Of a stretch of 64,000 nt of DNA, positions 45,542 through 55,339 are shown piece by piece. The stretch comes from Streptomyces sp. NBC_00236 (lineage in GTDB: Bacteria; Actinomycetota; Actinomycetes; Streptomycetales; Streptomycetaceae). The notes beneath the pieces were generated by a model. That model did not search any database. It had not been told where the DNA came from and worked only from the letters and a program-made list of their open reading frames with translations. The position numbers were made by a program, and so were the translations under genes. The stretch is taken from the NCBI RefSeq assembly GCF_036195045.1, contig NZ_CP108100.1:7068001-7132000 (forward strand), given 5' to 3'. The stretch's first letter is position 1; each line of letters starts with the position of its first letter.

Positions 45542-45901
45542 ATGCCCGTCTTCCCCACCGGTCCCGGCCGGCTCGGCGTCATGGAGACTCACCGCGTGTT
45601 CCGCGAAGCCACCGCCATCCTGCTGGACGTGCGAGAGGCCGAGGAATGGCAGGCCGGGCACATCCCCGGTGCGCAGCACCTGCCGCTGTCCCGGCTGACG
45701 GCCGGAGCGACGGTGCCCGGCGTACCCGCCGGCTCGCGCCTCGTGCTGATCTGCCGCTCCGGGCAGCGTTCGCAGCATGCCGCCCACCTGCTGTGTGAAC
45801 GGGGCATGGACGCGGTCGATGTCACCGGCGGTATGAAGGAATGGGTCCGCCAGGGACTGCCAATCCAGGACACCGCCGGGGCAGCGGGAACGGTCATATG
45901 A
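45542..45901 (+). CDS. Single-domain rhodanese sulfurtransferase
   Basis: 119 residues; ATG 45542 follows GAGAGGAG. The rhodanese fold is complete: AILLDVREAEEWQAGHIPGA and active-site Cys71 in LICRSGQRSQHAA, then VDVTGGMKEWVRQGLPI. It transfers sulfane sulfur, probably supplying or draining the dioxygenase substrate. Its stop overlaps the exporter start (ATGA). Confidence 0.92.
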   Translation: MPVFPTGPGRLGVMETHRVFREATAILLDVREAEEWQAGHIPGAQHLPLSRLTAGATVPGVPAGSRLVLICRSGQRSQHAAHLLCERGMDAVDVTGGMKEWVRQGLPIQDTAGAAGTVI

Positions 45902-46641
45902 GCGTGCTCATCCTGGCCCTGGTGGCTGGTGCGGTGGTCGGCCTGGCCCTGGGCGGACTCGGTGGGGGCGGCAGCGTCCTGGCCGTGCCCGCACTGATCT
46001 ACCTGCTCGGCTTCAGTCCCGTCGCCGCCACCACCGCCAGCCTGATCATCGTCGCCGCGACATCCATCAGCTCCCTGGTCGCCCACGCCCGGGACGGCAA
46101 CGTCCGCTGGCGGGCCGGTCTGCTGTTCGCCGCCGCGGGCATCGGCCCCGCCATGCTCGGCGGCGCCGCAGCCGGCCGCATCCCCGCCCCCGTACTGACC
46201 GTCGCATTCTCGGTGATCGCCGCACTCGCGGCCTGGCGCATGCTCCGCCCCAGCCGCCCCGCGCCGGACCACCCCCCGCGGCCGGCCAGGGCCGCAGGGG
46301 CCGGAGCCGGCCTCGGCGCCGTCACCGGCGTGCTCGGCGTCGGCGGCGGCTTCCTCGCCGTACCGGCCCTCGTCAGTGTCCTCGGCATGCGCATGAAGGC
46401 AGCCGTCGGCACCAGCCTCCTGGTCATCATCATCAACTCACTAGCCGCGCTCGCCACCCGCACCGGCACCGCCGACGGCCTGGACTGGGCCGTCATCGCC
46501 CCCTTCACCGGGGCCGCGATCCTCGGCGCCTGGGACGGCAAACGCCTCGCCGCGAAGATCTCCGGCAACCGCCTGCAGCACGTCTTCGCCTACGTCCTGC
46601 TCGCAGTGGCCGCCCTCATGCTCGTCGACACCCTCGTCTGA
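45898..46641 (+). CDS. TauE/SafE-family sulfite or sulfur-anion exporter
   Basis: 247 residues with about seven to eight membrane helices in two repeats: LVAGAVVGLALGGLGGGGSV and, in the second half, GAGLGAVTGVLGVGGGFLAV, the paired Gly-rich motif of the family. It probably exports sulfite or thiosulfate made by persulfide oxidation. It is translationally coupled to the preceding rhodanese through an ATGA overlap. Confidence 0.92.
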   Translation: MSVLILALVAGAVVGLALGGLGGGGSVLAVPALIYLLGFSPVAATTASLIIVAATSISSLVAHARDGNVRWRAGLLFAAAGIGPAMLGGAAAGRIPAPVLTVAFSVIAALAAWRMLRPSRPAPDHPPRPARAAGAGAGLGAVTGVLGVGGGFLAVPALVSVLGMRMKAAVGTSLLVIIINSLAALATRTGTADGLDWAVIAPFTGAAILGAWDGKRLAAKISGNRLQHVFAYVLLAVAALMLVDTLV

Positions 46642-46677
46642 CCCAGCCCCACCCGAACCGAAGGACAGAACAAACCC

Positions 46678-46971
46678 ATGACCACGACTCTCACCACCAC
46701 CGCTGTCCGCGAGCGCCTGCACAGCCTCGTCGTCATCGACGTACGCACCCCCGGCGAATACGCCGGTGGACACCTGCCCGGCGCCCACAACATCCCCCTC
46801 GACGACCTCGAACACGCTCTGCCCACCCTCCGCGAGGCGGCCGACCGCGGAGACCTCCTCATGGTCTGCGCCTCCGGCGCCCGCTCGCAGAACGCCGGCA
46901 CCACACTGGCCTCCAACGGCATACCCGCCGCGAGCCTCGAAGGCGGAACCGCCGCCTGGGCCTCGGCATGA
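46678..46971 (+). CDS. Small rhodanese-like protein
   Basis: 97 residues. It contains LVVIDVRTPGEYAGGHLPGA and the active-site loop VCASGARSQNAG (Cys64). Compact single rhodaneses of this kind act as periplasmic or cytosolic sulfur carriers. It sits 36 bp after the exporter and before the DUF2892 gene; elsewhere these two can be fused (YgaP). Confidence 0.9.
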   Translation: MTTTLTTTAVRERLHSLVVIDVRTPGEYAGGHLPGAHNIPLDDLEHALPTLREAADRGDLLMVCASGARSQNAGTTLASNGIPAASLEGGTAAWASA

Positions 46972-47016
46972 GGAGAGCTGCACCGCCCGGCCACCACCGC
47001 AGCGCCCACATGGGCC

Positions 47017-47247
47017 ATGGACCGCCAAGTCCGCCTCACCGCAGGCTCCCTCGTCCTGCTCCGGCTGCTCCTCGGCCAGGTAGTCCACCCCGCCTGCCAG
47101 CTGATCTCCGCAGGCGTCGCCGCCGGCCTCGTCTACTCCGCCCTCTCCAACAGCTGCGCCATGGCTTCCCTGCTCGGGAAACTCCCCTACAACCGCACCA
47201 ACCGCACCGACCTCAACATCACCCTCGCCGCCCTGCGACACAACTGA
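47017..47247 (+). CDS. DUF2892 (YgaP-type) inner-membrane protein
   Basis: 76 residues. Two short membrane helices (LTAGSLVLLRLLLGQVVHPA and LISAGVAAGLVYSALSNSCA) and a C-terminal KLPYNRT motif are typical of DUF2892. In YgaP this domain anchors a rhodanese to the membrane; here the rhodanese is the separate gene immediately upstream. ATG 47017 is set by homology. Confidence 0.8.
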   Translation: MDRQVRLTAGSLVLLRLLLGQVVHPACQLISAGVAAGLVYSALSNSCAMASLLGKLPYNRTNRTDLNITLAALRHN

Positions 47248-47319
47248 CCGCGAAGCGCGCAAGAGCAGCTCAGGGTTGCCCTCGCGGGCTGTTCGGCGCC
47301 AGGGTGCATAGTCCCGGTG

Positions 47320-48265
47320 TTACGCCGAGGTTGCGACTGCTTCTCCCTGCGGGGTGCGTGGGCCGGGTACCGCCGCCCGGATGGACAGGTCCAGATCGAG
47401 GCGGCTGTTCATGTCCAGCTCGAACCGGCCGTACGGATTCACGTGGGTCCAGAACAGCGGCGACAGCGCCCTCCGGTCCGCGTCGGTGAGCTTGTCCGCC
47501 CACTTGTCGTCGGCCAGGACTTCCTGCATCGGCAGCGTGTTGACGCGCACCAGCGCGGACTGGAGCAGGTGGACGGCGAGCATGGACACCTCCTGGGACT
47601 CCTTGTCCGAACCGGCCACGCCGTCCTTGCCGTAGAAGAGGGCCTTGTTCGCGGAGTTCCAGTTCTCCACCACCTGCAACCCCTCGTGGATCTCGCGCCG
47701 CATCTCGACGTCGGCGAGGTAGTCGCAGACGAACGCGGTCCGCACCGCCCGCCCGAGCTCCTCGATCGCCCGGTACGTCGGGTGCTTCGGCCCTCCCCGC
47801 GCGAAGCGGCGTAGGACCTGCTCGGCCTCGGCGATGCCCAGGCGCAGAGCGGTGGTGTACTTCACGATCTGGTCGTACTGCTGGGCGATCAGGTCCCAGT
47901 CGATCGTCTTGGTGGCGAGCACCGGCGCCAGGTTCGGCCACTTCTCGTCCTGCCCGGCCGCCGGCCGGTACAGCTTCGCCGAGCCGATGTTCTTCAGCCT
48001 CGGCATCAGCTTGAAGTCGAGCATGTGCGCGAAAGCGAACCCGACGATGGAGGCGCCGTGCGTATCGGTGTACGGCCCGGTCCACTTCCATATCGGTGCA
48101 GTGCCGCAGCACGCCCTCGATCATCGAGGCGACCTCAGAGGCCGAACAGCTCTTGAGCTGGGAGTAGATACAGACCGAATTCCGCTCCACGTGCCAATAA
48201 ATCATCACCCCGGGGCCCAGGTAGCGCTGGTGCCACTCGGTCATCAGGTTCGAGGAAACGACCGC
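47320..48265 (-). pseudogene. Tn3-family transposase C-terminal remnant
   Basis: Two frames joined by an indel near 48,080 give [40 protein letters not shown], then [35 protein letters not shown] and [20 protein letters not shown]. This is the catalytic C-terminal third of TnpA, with the DTHG motif. The first ~650 residues are gone: homology stops at about 48,265, where it joins the ATPase fragment. No resolvase or 38-bp terminal repeat was found. Confidence 0.85.
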
Positions 48266-48283
48266 CCCGGCCGCACCGGCAGG

Positions 48284-48737
48284 GAGTGATCTCCCGCGAC
48301 ATGCTGATCCGCAGCTGGGGTTACCTCGGCGTCGTGTCGGCAGCCTGGTCATGGGCGCGTTCTTCTACGTGCTCTGGCGCGGCGGCTGGCAGTCCGGCCG
48401 GCCCACCGGCGAGGGCTCGCCCTTGCGCGGGACGTACATCACGGCCACCACAGCCACCTTCGCGGGTATCGTCACCTGTCAGATCGGCACCGCACTGGCC
48501 GCCCGCACCGACCATGCCGCCCTGCGAGACATCGGCCTGTTCACCAACCCGCTGCTGCTGGCTGGCATTGGCTTCGAACTCGCCTTCACCGCCGTACTCG
48601 TCTACGTGCCAATCCTGCAGGATCTCTTCGGTACGGCCTCCCTCCCTCTGGACGTTGTCGTCCTTATTGCGGTCTTTCCCGTTCTTGTCTGGGGCACGGA
48701 CGAACTGCGACGCGCGTGGCGTCGCAGTCATCGGTGA
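48284..48737 (+). pseudogene. C-terminal fragment of the split P-type ATPase
   Basis: [18 protein letters not shown] in one frame shifts near 48,340 to [16 protein letters not shown], then YITATTATFAGIVTCQIGTA, NPLLLAGIGFELAFTAVLVY and PLDVVVLIAVFPVLVWGTDE. This is the Cation_ATPase_C membrane domain, the last ~150 residues of a CtpF-type pump. Together with 42799-43101 it represents one gene whose central ~600 codons were lost when the sulfur cassette inserted. It is convergent with the CBS gene, five bases apart. Confidence 0.85.
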
Positions 48738-48742
48738 TCGCT

Positions 48743-49393
48743 TCAGGGGGATTCGGCAGCGGTGAGTTCGCACCGTACGTCCACGATGCCCTCAATACCT
48801 TGCGCCAGCCGGGCGGCCACCGGGATCAGAGTCCTGTCGTGTACCTCGCCGGACAGGGTCACGACACCGTCGGTGACGTCTACCCGCACGTGTGCCGAAG
48901 GGAGAGGGAAGAGACGCTCGATGACCTGGTGCCGAATGTCGTCGGCGAGTTCGGAGTCCGGCCTGAGGAACACCTTCAGCAGGTCAGATCTGCTCACGAT
49001 GCCTGCCAACGTGCCCATGTCGACGACAGGGAGGCGTTTGACGTGGTGGGTGGCCATGAGGCGTGCGGCCTGAGGCAGAAGGGCGTCTGGGGAGATGGTG
49101 ACGGCCGGACTTGTCATCAGGTCTCTGGCACACAGGGAGCCGGCTTTTCCCGTGTCTCCCAGGCGGCGCATCTGTTCGATGAGACCGGGGCCTCGCTCGT
49201 GAAATTCCTCCTTGGGAAGCAGGTCCGCTTCCGAGACCACCCCGATGACATGGTGCTCTTCTTCGAGAACGGGAAGGGCGGTGACCTTCCACCGGGCCAT
49301 GGCTTCGACGATCTCCTTGAAACCGGCTCCTGGTGCAACCGCCACAACCTTCTTCGTCATGACGTCGGCGACGTTGTAGGGGCGCGTGCTCAT
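48743..49393 (-). CDS. CBS-pair plus BON-domain protein
   Basis: 216 residues from ATG 49393. Two CBS motifs (VADVMTKKVVAVAPGAGFKE; ARDLMTSPAVTISPDALLPQ) cover residues 1-150, and a BON domain follows (VRVDVTDGVVTLSGEVHDRT). CBS pairs bind adenosyl ligands; BON suggests membrane or surface contact. It lies 62 bp downstream of the metallo-beta-lactamase gene in the same direction. A close paralogue is at 60320-60967. Hrp1 (Rv2626c) is a comparable CBS protein of the DosR regulon. Confidence 0.92.
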   Translation of the reverse strand: MSTRPYNVADVMTKKVVAVAPGAGFKEIVEAMARWKVTALPVLEEEHHVIGVVSEADLLPKEEFHERGPGLIEQMRRLGDTGKAGSLCARDLMTSPAVTISPDALLPQAARLMATHHVKRLPVVDMGTLAGIVSRSDLLKVFLRPDSELADDIRHQVIERLFPLPSAHVRVDVTDGVVTLSGEVHDRTLIPVAARLAQGIEGIVDVRCELTAAESP

Positions 49394-49455
49394 GGTCCTG
49401 TCCTCAGGGGAGTTGACGGTTGGACGGACGATGTACCAGGGACGGTGGTTGTGCG

Positions 49456-50883
49456 TCATCGGATCAGCACCGCCTCGCCGGGGCGCGGGACGACGGCTGT
49501 CCAGCCCAGCTCGTGGTCGATGCGGGCCCGCAACACCTGAGATGACGTCTCCTCGCCGTGAACCAGATAAGTGGTGTGCGGCGGTGGAGCGTTGCGCATC
49601 CAGTCGAGAATCTGGCCCGCGTCGGCGTGCCCGGAGAAGTGCGGCACGTCGGCCACCTCGGCGCGCACCGGAACGTACTCGCCGAACATCTTGAGGGCGC
49701 GAGCACCGTCCACCAAGTCTCTGGCACGTGTTCCGGCGGCGGCGAAGCCCACGATGACGACGCTGTTGCGGGGATCGGGCAGCAGCCGGTGCAGATGGTG
49801 CAGGACACGGCCGCCCGTTGCCATGCCTGCCGAGGAGACGATGACGGCTGGGCCCCGTGACCTGTTGATGGCGATGGACTCCTGCACCGTCCGGGCGGCC
49901 AGGAAGGGTTCCGGGCTCAGCGCGTTGGGCCCCCGATCGAGGACCTCGGGCCGCAGCTCGGAAGACCGGTTGCGCAGTGCCTCCCGGTACACGTCCAGGG
50001 CAGCGAGAGCCATGGGGCTGTCAACGTAGATCGGCACGGATCCCGGCAGCACCCCGCTGTCTCGGAGCCCGGCCAGTTCATGCAGGACGACTTCGGTGCG
50101 GTCGATCGCGAAGGCGGGAATGACGACGGTGCCTCCCCGGGACACAGTGCGCTCGATGACCGAGGCGAAGCCGGACCGGCCGCTCTCCTGGTCGTGGCGG
50201 CGGTCGCCGTAGGTGGACTCCACCAGCAGCACGTCGGCACCCGAGAACGGCTCCGGAGGCAGGAGCAGGGGGTGGCCCGGGCGGCCGAGGTCGCCGGAGA
50301 CGGCAAGACTGTGCCCGTCCTCCAAAGTGAGGTGCGCCCACGTGGCGCCGAGGATGTGCCCTGCGCGGTGCAGGGTCACTCGGGTGCCGGCCTCGATCTC
50401 GGTCTCGCTGCCAACAGGAATGGGATCGAAGTAGGACAGGGTCTTCTCCACGTCGGCGTCGTCGTACAAGGGCTCTGCCGGGTGGTGCTTGGACCAGCCG
50501 TGCTCGTTCGCGTGCTGGGCGGCTTCCATCTGGAGGTGGGCGCTGTCACGCAGGACGATCTCTGCGAGACGGGCGCTGTCGGCACTCATGAGAATCGGTC
50601 CCCGGAATCCCTGTCGGACCAGGCGGGGCAGATAGCCGCAGTGGTCCAGGTGCGCGTGGGTGACGAGCACGGCGTGGATGTCGCGGGCGTCCCGGGCGAG
50701 CTTCTCCCAGTTGCGCCGCCTCAGGTCTGCGAAACCCTGGAAGAGGCCGCAGTCGACGAGTATGCGGGAGCGGTCGCCCTCGATCAGGAACTTGCTTCCG
50801 GTCACGGTTCCCACGCCGCCCAGGAAGGTGAGCAGTGCAGGTCGGAGGCCGGTTCGGACGGGCCGAGGAGTCGCTTCGGACAT
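49456..50883 (-). CDS. Beta-CASP metallo-beta-lactamase exoribonuclease-like protein
   Basis: 475 residues from ATG 50883, behind AAGGGG. Motifs run in order: [54 protein letters not shown], the beta-CASP part ([39 protein letters not shown]) and the C-terminal [13 protein letters not shown] and YLVHGE boxes. All zinc ligands are present. Such proteins cut or trim RNA. It is divergent from a zinc dehydrogenase gene and forms an operon with the CBS-BON gene. Confidence 0.93.
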   Translation of the reverse strand: MSEATPRPVRTGLRPALLTFLGGVGTVTGSKFLIEGDRSRILVDCGLFQGFADLRRRNWEKLARDARDIHAVLVTHAHLDHCGYLPRLVRQGFRGPILMSADSARLAEIVLRDSAHLQMEAAQHANEHGWSKHHPAEPLYDDADVEKTLSYFDPIPVGSETEIEAGTRVTLHRAGHILGATWAHLTLEDGHSLAVSGDLGRPGHPLLLPPEPFSGADVLLVESTYGDRRHDQESGRSGFASVIERTVSRGGTVVIPAFAIDRTEVVLHELAGLRDSGVLPGSVPIYVDSPMALAALDVYREALRNRSSELRPEVLDRGPNALSPEPFLAARTVQESIAINRSRGPAVIVSSAGMATGGRVLHHLHRLLPDPRNSVVIVGFAAAGTRARDLVDGARALKMFGEYVPVRAEVADVPHFSGHADAGQILDWMRNAPPPHTTYLVHGEETSSQVLRARIDHELGWTAVVPRPGEAVLIR

Positions 50884-50964
50884 GGACACCCCTTGACGTG
50901 AGTGGGCAGTTCCACCATCGCACCTGGTGAAGGAAGTCGGATGGGCCCGCCAGGGGCCCTGATG

Positions 50965-50979
50965 GGGACCGACCGGCCC
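50965..50979. promoter_or_regulatory. Candidate OsdR/DevR-like operator in a divergent promoter
   Basis: GGGACCGACCGGCCC fits the GGGnCC-N3-nGGnCC pattern. A second GC-rich dyad, GGGCCCGCCAGGGGCCC, starts at 50943. Both lie between ATG 50883 (minus) and ATG 51052 (plus). Confidence 0.45.
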
Positions 50980-51051
50980 ATGCGGCTCCCCCGGGCCCTG
51001 GGTGAACCTGGCGGTGACCTTGTGGACGAGAGACAGGAAGCAGGCCACGTC

Positions 51052-52131
51052 ATGAAGGCACTCCTCTTCCGCGGCCCCGGCCACATCGAGTGGGGGGACG
51101 CGCCGGACCCGAGAGTCGAGGACGCCGCCGACGCGATCGTCCGGGTCGACGCCGTGACGATCTGCGGGACGGATCTGCACATCGTCAAGGGCGATGTGCC
51201 CGAGGTGGAACCCGGGCGCGTGCTCGGCCACGAAGCGGTGGGCACCGTAGTGGAGACCGGGCGCGACGTCCGTGCGGTCCGTCCCGGTGACCGCGTCCTG
51301 ATCTCCTGCATCTCCGCCTGCGGGCGGTGCCGTTTCTGCCGCGAGAGCAGGTACGGCCAATGCCGAGGCGGCGGCGGATGGGCCCTCGGGCACACCATCG
51401 ACGGCACACAGGCGGAATACGTCCGGGTGCCCTTCGCCGATCTCTCCGTCCACCCGCTTCCCAACGCCGTCGACAGTTTCGACGCCGTGCTCCTGGCCGA
51501 CATCTTCCCGACCGCGTACGAGGTGGGCATTCTGAACGGCGCGGTACGACCGGGCGACACAGTTGTGGTGGTCGGCGCCGGACCCATCGGCCTGGCGGCC
51601 GTCGTCACCGCTCGCCTCTACGCTCCCGAGCGGGTCATCGCCGTGGACCTGACCGAGCCCCGACTGGCTGCTGCACGCGCCCTGGGCACGGAGGCGACAG
51701 CACGTGCCGACGAGCGGCCGGAACAGCTCGTCGCAGACCTGACAGGCGGCCTGGGGGCCGATGTCGTCATCGAAGCCGTCGGAGTTCCGCAATCGTTCGA
51801 GATGTGCACGCGCATGGCCCGGCCGGGCGGCCACGTCGCGAACATAGGCGTCCACGGGAAGCCGGCTGTACTGCACCTCGAAGACCTCTGGATCAAGGAC
51901 ATCACCATCACCACCGGCCTCGTGGACACCTCGTCCACCCCCATGCTGCTGCGCCTGCTGGCAGCCGGAAGGCTGCCGGCGGCAGAGCTGATCACCCACC
52001 GGTTCGAACTGGGGCAGATGGAGGAGGCATACGACGTGTTCGGGCGCGCGGCAGACACCGGAGCACTCAAGGTGGCGCTGGGCGGGCCGCAGCACAACAC
52101 TGTCAGTGTCCGCGCCCCGGCCGACCGATGA
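51052..52131 (+). CDS. Zinc-dependent medium-chain alcohol dehydrogenase
   Basis: 359 residues. Features in order: catalytic zinc region [12 protein letters not shown] and [12 protein letters not shown], structural-zinc Cys set [15 protein letters not shown], Rossmann motif [12 protein letters not shown], and [15 protein letters not shown] near the end. It resembles threonine/sorbitol dehydrogenase-type enzymes; the substrate is not evident. ATG 51052 follows AGGAAGCAGG. Its stop overlaps the HAD start (ATGA), placing it first in a dehydrogenase-HAD-GH65 operon. Confidence 0.92.
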   Translation: MKALLFRGPGHIEWGDAPDPRVEDAADAIVRVDAVTICGTDLHIVKGDVPEVEPGRVLGHEAVGTVVETGRDVRAVRPGDRVLISCISACGRCRFCRESRYGQCRGGGGWALGHTIDGTQAEYVRVPFADLSVHPLPNAVDSFDAVLLADIFPTAYEVGILNGAVRPGDTVVVVGAGPIGLAAVVTARLYAPERVIAVDLTEPRLAAARALGTEATARADERPEQLVADLTGGLGADVVIEAVGVPQSFEMCTRMARPGGHVANIGVHGKPAVLHLEDLWIKDITITTGLVDTSSTPMLLRLLAAGRLPAAELITHRFELGQMEEAYDVFGRAADTGALKVALGGPQHNTVSVRAPADR

Positions 52132-52899
52132 CCACCATGCGCGGCGCCCCGCACATACACGGCATTGTCTTCGACACGGACGGTGTGCTGCTCAACTCCG
52201 CCTCCCTGCACGCCTCGGCGTGGAAGGAGGCTTTCGACGGCTGTCTGGAGGCGCTGGCGTCCGAGGGGAGGAGACAGGCACCCTTCGATGCGGACGGGGA
52301 GTACCGGCAGTTCGTGGACGGGAAGGCGCGGTTCGACGGGGCCCGGGCGTTCCTGGAGGCCCGCAGTCTCCCACTGCCCTCCGGAAACGCGGACGACCCA
52401 CCCGGCTGCGCGAGCGTGTGGGCGGTCGCCGCACGCAAGGAGCGGGCCTTCACACAAATACTGCGAACCCGGGCAGTCCCGTCATTCGCCGACGTCACAC
52501 CAGCACTCGGCGCGCTGCGGGCGGGGGGGCACGAGGTGCGCCGCCGTATCCGCGTCCCGGCATGCCGGAGAGCTCCTGGAATCAGCCGGCATCCACGGTC
52601 TCTTCGACGTCGTCGTCGACGGCGGAGAGGCGGCACGACTGGGCCTCCCCGGCAAACCGGACCCCGCTCTGTTCCTGGAGGCGGCATCCCGTCTGCGTGT
52701 GCACCCCCGGCACACCGCAGTGGTGGAAGACGCGGTCGCCGGCGTGGAGGCAGGACGACGCGGAGAGTTCGGTCTCGTCATCGGTGTGAACCGCACGTCA
52801 GACCCCCGTCAGGCAGCTGCGCTGACCGATCGCGGCGCCGACCTCGTCGTGCGAGACCTGACCGAACTCATCGGTGACCCACCGGGAGCACCCTCATGA
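52128..52899 (+). pseudogene. HAD phosphatase (beta-phosphoglucomutase-like), frameshifted
   Basis: ATG 52128 begins a HAD protein with motif [21 protein letters not shown] and the helical cap (YRQFVDGKARFDGARAFLEA; FADVTPALGALRAGG). At a run of seven G bases (52523-52529) the frame is lost. The +1 frame continues exactly with SASRHAGELLESAGIHGLFD, LGLPGKPDPALFLEAASRL and AVVEDAVAGVEAGRRGEFGL, with motif III Lys and motif IV Asp present, and ends at 52899 overlapping the GH65 start. Either a homopolymer sequencing error or a true, possibly slippage-prone, mutation. The enzyme would turn beta-glucose-1-phosphate into glucose-6-phosphate. Confidence 0.85.
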
Positions 52900-55295
52900 C
52901 AGCGGCCTGGACCTGGAACTACAGCACGTACGACCCGCACGCGGAGCACGTCGTCGAGACACTGTGCACGCTCGGCAACGGTAGGTTCGCCACGCGTGGC
53001 TCCGCACCGGAGTGCCGGGCGGACACCGTCCACTATCCCGGGACGTACATGGCAGGGGGTTACGACCGCCTCACCTCGGTGGTGGCCGGCCGACGGGTCG
53101 AGAACGAGGACATGGTCAACCTGCCGAACTGGACGCTGCTGCGCTACCGCTGCCTGCCCGAGGGGCGACCGCCCGGCAAGTGGCTGACCCCCGACTCCGA
53201 GGACCTGCGACGGTACAGCGTCCGCCTCGACCTCCGCGCGGGGATACTCACGCACCGCCTCCTCTTCCAGGATGCCGAAGGCCGCGGTCTGCGCGTCACC
53301 CATCACCGGATCGTCCACATGGCCGCCCCGCAACTCGCCGCGCAACGCAGCCTGTTCCGCGCATACGGCTGGAGCGGAACCCTCGAAGTCGAATCGGTCC
53401 TCGACGGTGACGTCACCAATGCCGGTGTCGAGCGCTACCGTGCACTCGACGGACGTCACCTGCAAGCCCACCGCGCCGGGTCGGAACCCCGTGGAGTCGC
53501 GTGGCTCACCTGCCGGACAGCCGAATCAGCTGTCCGGTTCGCGCTGGCCGCCCGCACACTTACCGTTCCTGCCGCACCGGTCGTGGACGACCACACCGCA
53601 ACCGCCGCCGTGCAGCGATACATGCTTCCGATGTCCCCCGGCGGGTCTGCCATGGTCACGAAAACCGTCGCGCTGCACACCTCGCGCGACCGGCCGGTCG
53701 CCGACCCCCTGGCAGCAGCCGTGGACGACGTCGCGCACGCGCCCCACTTCTCCGCACTGCTGGCCTCACACCGTTCCGCCTGGCAGCGCCTGTGGCACGA
53801 GGCGGAGCTGTATGTGCCCGGAGAAGCGGGACACATCCTGCGCCTGCACCTTTTCCACGTGCTGCAGACGCTCTCCTCCCACTCCGCGGAACTGGACGTG
53901 GGCGTGCCGGCCAGAGGGCTGCACGGGGAGGCGTACCGGGGGCACGTCTTCTGGGACGAGCTGTTCGTGCTGCCCTACGTGACCATGCACTTTCCCGAGG
54001 TCGCCCGCGCGCTGCTCATGTACCGCCACCGCCGGCTGCCCGCGGCTCGGGCCGCGGCGAGGCAAGCTGGAGGCAGCGGCGCCATGTACCCGTGGCAGAG
54101 CGCTGGTTCGGGGCGCGAGGAGACCCAGTCGCTGCACCTCAACCCTCAATCCGGCCGCTGGCTGCCCGACCACTCACACCTCCAGCGCCACGTGGGCTCG
54201 GCAGTCGCGCTCAACGGGTGGCGGTACGCGCAGGCCACGGGAGACCGCGGATTCCTGCACTCCGCAGGGGCGGAGATCCTGCTGGAGGTCGCCCGGTACT
54301 GGGCGGGCGCCGTCACCTTCGACGACGGACAGCGGCGCTACCGGCTGCGAGGAGTCGTCGGACCCGACGAGTACCACGACGCCTACCCGGAAGCCGATAC
54401 CCCAGGGATAGACGACAACGCCTACACCAACGTGACCGCAGCCTGGGTACTGGCCCGCGGCCTCGACCTGCTCGACGAACTTCCCGACGCGCGGCGCCGG
54501 GAACTGATGGAGCAGCTCTCCCTGGACGAAACGGAACGGGAGCGCTGGGACGACATCTCCCGCCGCATGTATGTGCCCTTCCACCAAGGCGTGGTCAGCC
54601 AGTTCGAGAACTACGACCGGCTCGAGGAACTGGACTGGGCTCGATACAGCCGTCGCTACAGGGACATCCGCCGACTCGACCGGATCCTGGAGGCAGAGGG
54701 CGACTCGGTCAACCGGTACAAGGCGTCCAAGCAGGCCGACACGCTCATGCTCGGCTACCTCTTCCGGCCCGCCGATCTCGACGGACTGTTCACCAGGCTC
54801 GGATACCGGCTCGACGACGAGGTATGGCGGAAGACCGTCGCGTACTACGCGAAGCGCACGAGTCACGGCTCGACCCTCAGCAGTCTTGTCCACGGCTGGG
54901 TTCTCGCTCGCCAGAAGGGGCCGGAAGCGTGGAGCCACGTCGAAGAGGCACTCCTCAGCGACGTGGCGGACATCCAGGGCGGCACCACCGGCGAGGGCAT
55001 ACACCTGGGCGCCATGGCGGGCACGCTGGACATGGTCCAGCGTGGGATCACCGGGCTGGAGGCCGGGTCCGAGGGGCTTCATGTGGATCCCGTCGCGCTG
55101 CCCGAAATCCCCCGGGTCTCTTTCACGTTGTGTTTCCGTGGCCATCGTGGCATCCGGATCCGCATGATGCCCGGCCGGATCGGCATCAGCGTTCCCGCCT
55201 CTCCACTTGGCCCGCTCGTCGTGTTGCTGGCGGAGGGACGACGGGTCGTGGTGCCTGCCGGGGGAGAGCGATGGTTCCGGCTGCCCCGCCACTGA
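52896..55295 (+). CDS. GH65 disaccharide phosphorylase
   Basis: 799 residues. The three GH65 parts are visible: N-terminal beta-sandwich (TWNYSTYDPHAEHVVETLCT; LGNGRFATRGSAPE), the (alpha/alpha)6 catalytic barrel (GHVFWDELFVLPYVTMHFPE; RYRLRGVVGPDEYHD with general-acid Glu492; ADTLMLGYLFRP), and a small C-terminal beta domain. Phosphorylases of this family split trehalose, maltose or kojibiose into glucose plus beta-glucose-1-phosphate. The neighbouring beta-phosphoglucomutase-like gene fits this. The exact disaccharide cannot be read from sequence. ATG 52896 overlaps the HAD stop; convergent with the nitroreductase gene. Confidence 0.93.
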   Translation: MTAAWTWNYSTYDPHAEHVVETLCTLGNGRFATRGSAPECRADTVHYPGTYMAGGYDRLTSVVAGRRVENEDMVNLPNWTLLRYRCLPEGRPPGKWLTPDSEDLRRYSVRLDLRAGILTHRLLFQDAEGRGLRVTHHRIVHMAAPQLAAQRSLFRAYGWSGTLEVESVLDGDVTNAGVERYRALDGRHLQAHRAGSEPRGVAWLTCRTAESAVRFALAARTLTVPAAPVVDDHTATAAVQRYMLPMSPGGSAMVTKTVALHTSRDRPVADPLAAAVDDVAHAPHFSALLASHRSAWQRLWHEAELYVPGEAGHILRLHLFHVLQTLSSHSAELDVGVPARGLHGEAYRGHVFWDELFVLPYVTMHFPEVARALLMYRHRRLPAARAAARQAGGSGAMYPWQSAGSGREETQSLHLNPQSGRWLPDHSHLQRHVGSAVALNGWRYAQATGDRGFLHSAGAEILLEVARYWAGAVTFDDGQRRYRLRGVVGPDEYHDAYPEADTPGIDDNAYTNVTAAWVLARGLDLLDELPDARRRELMEQLSLDETERERWDDISRRMYVPFHQGVVSQFENYDRLEELDWARYSRRYRDIRRLDRILEAEGDSVNRYKASKQADTLMLGYLFRPADLDGLFTRLGYRLDDEVWRKTVAYYAKRTSHGSTLSSLVHGWVLARQKGPEAWSHVEEALLSDVADIQGGTTGEGIHLGAMAGTLDMVQRGITGLEAGSEGLHVDPVALPEIPRVSFTLCFRGHRGIRIRMMPGRIGISVPASPLGPLVVLLAEGRRVVVPAGGERWFRLPRH

Positions 55296-55339
55296 CCGGA
55301 AGAGCGCATGCCACACCCTGTCCTGTCCTGAACACACGG

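Noticed and set aside
47250..47320. Tn3-type 38-bp terminal inverted repeat next to the transposase C-terminus
   Set aside because: Expected here if the transposon end were intact, but no convincing repeat or partner could be matched.
51327..52877. Long Arg-rich plus-strand frame overlapping the dehydrogenase and HAD genes
   Set aside because: Its first half is an out-of-frame reading of the dehydrogenase; only the part from 52128 to about 52530 is real (HAD N-terminus).
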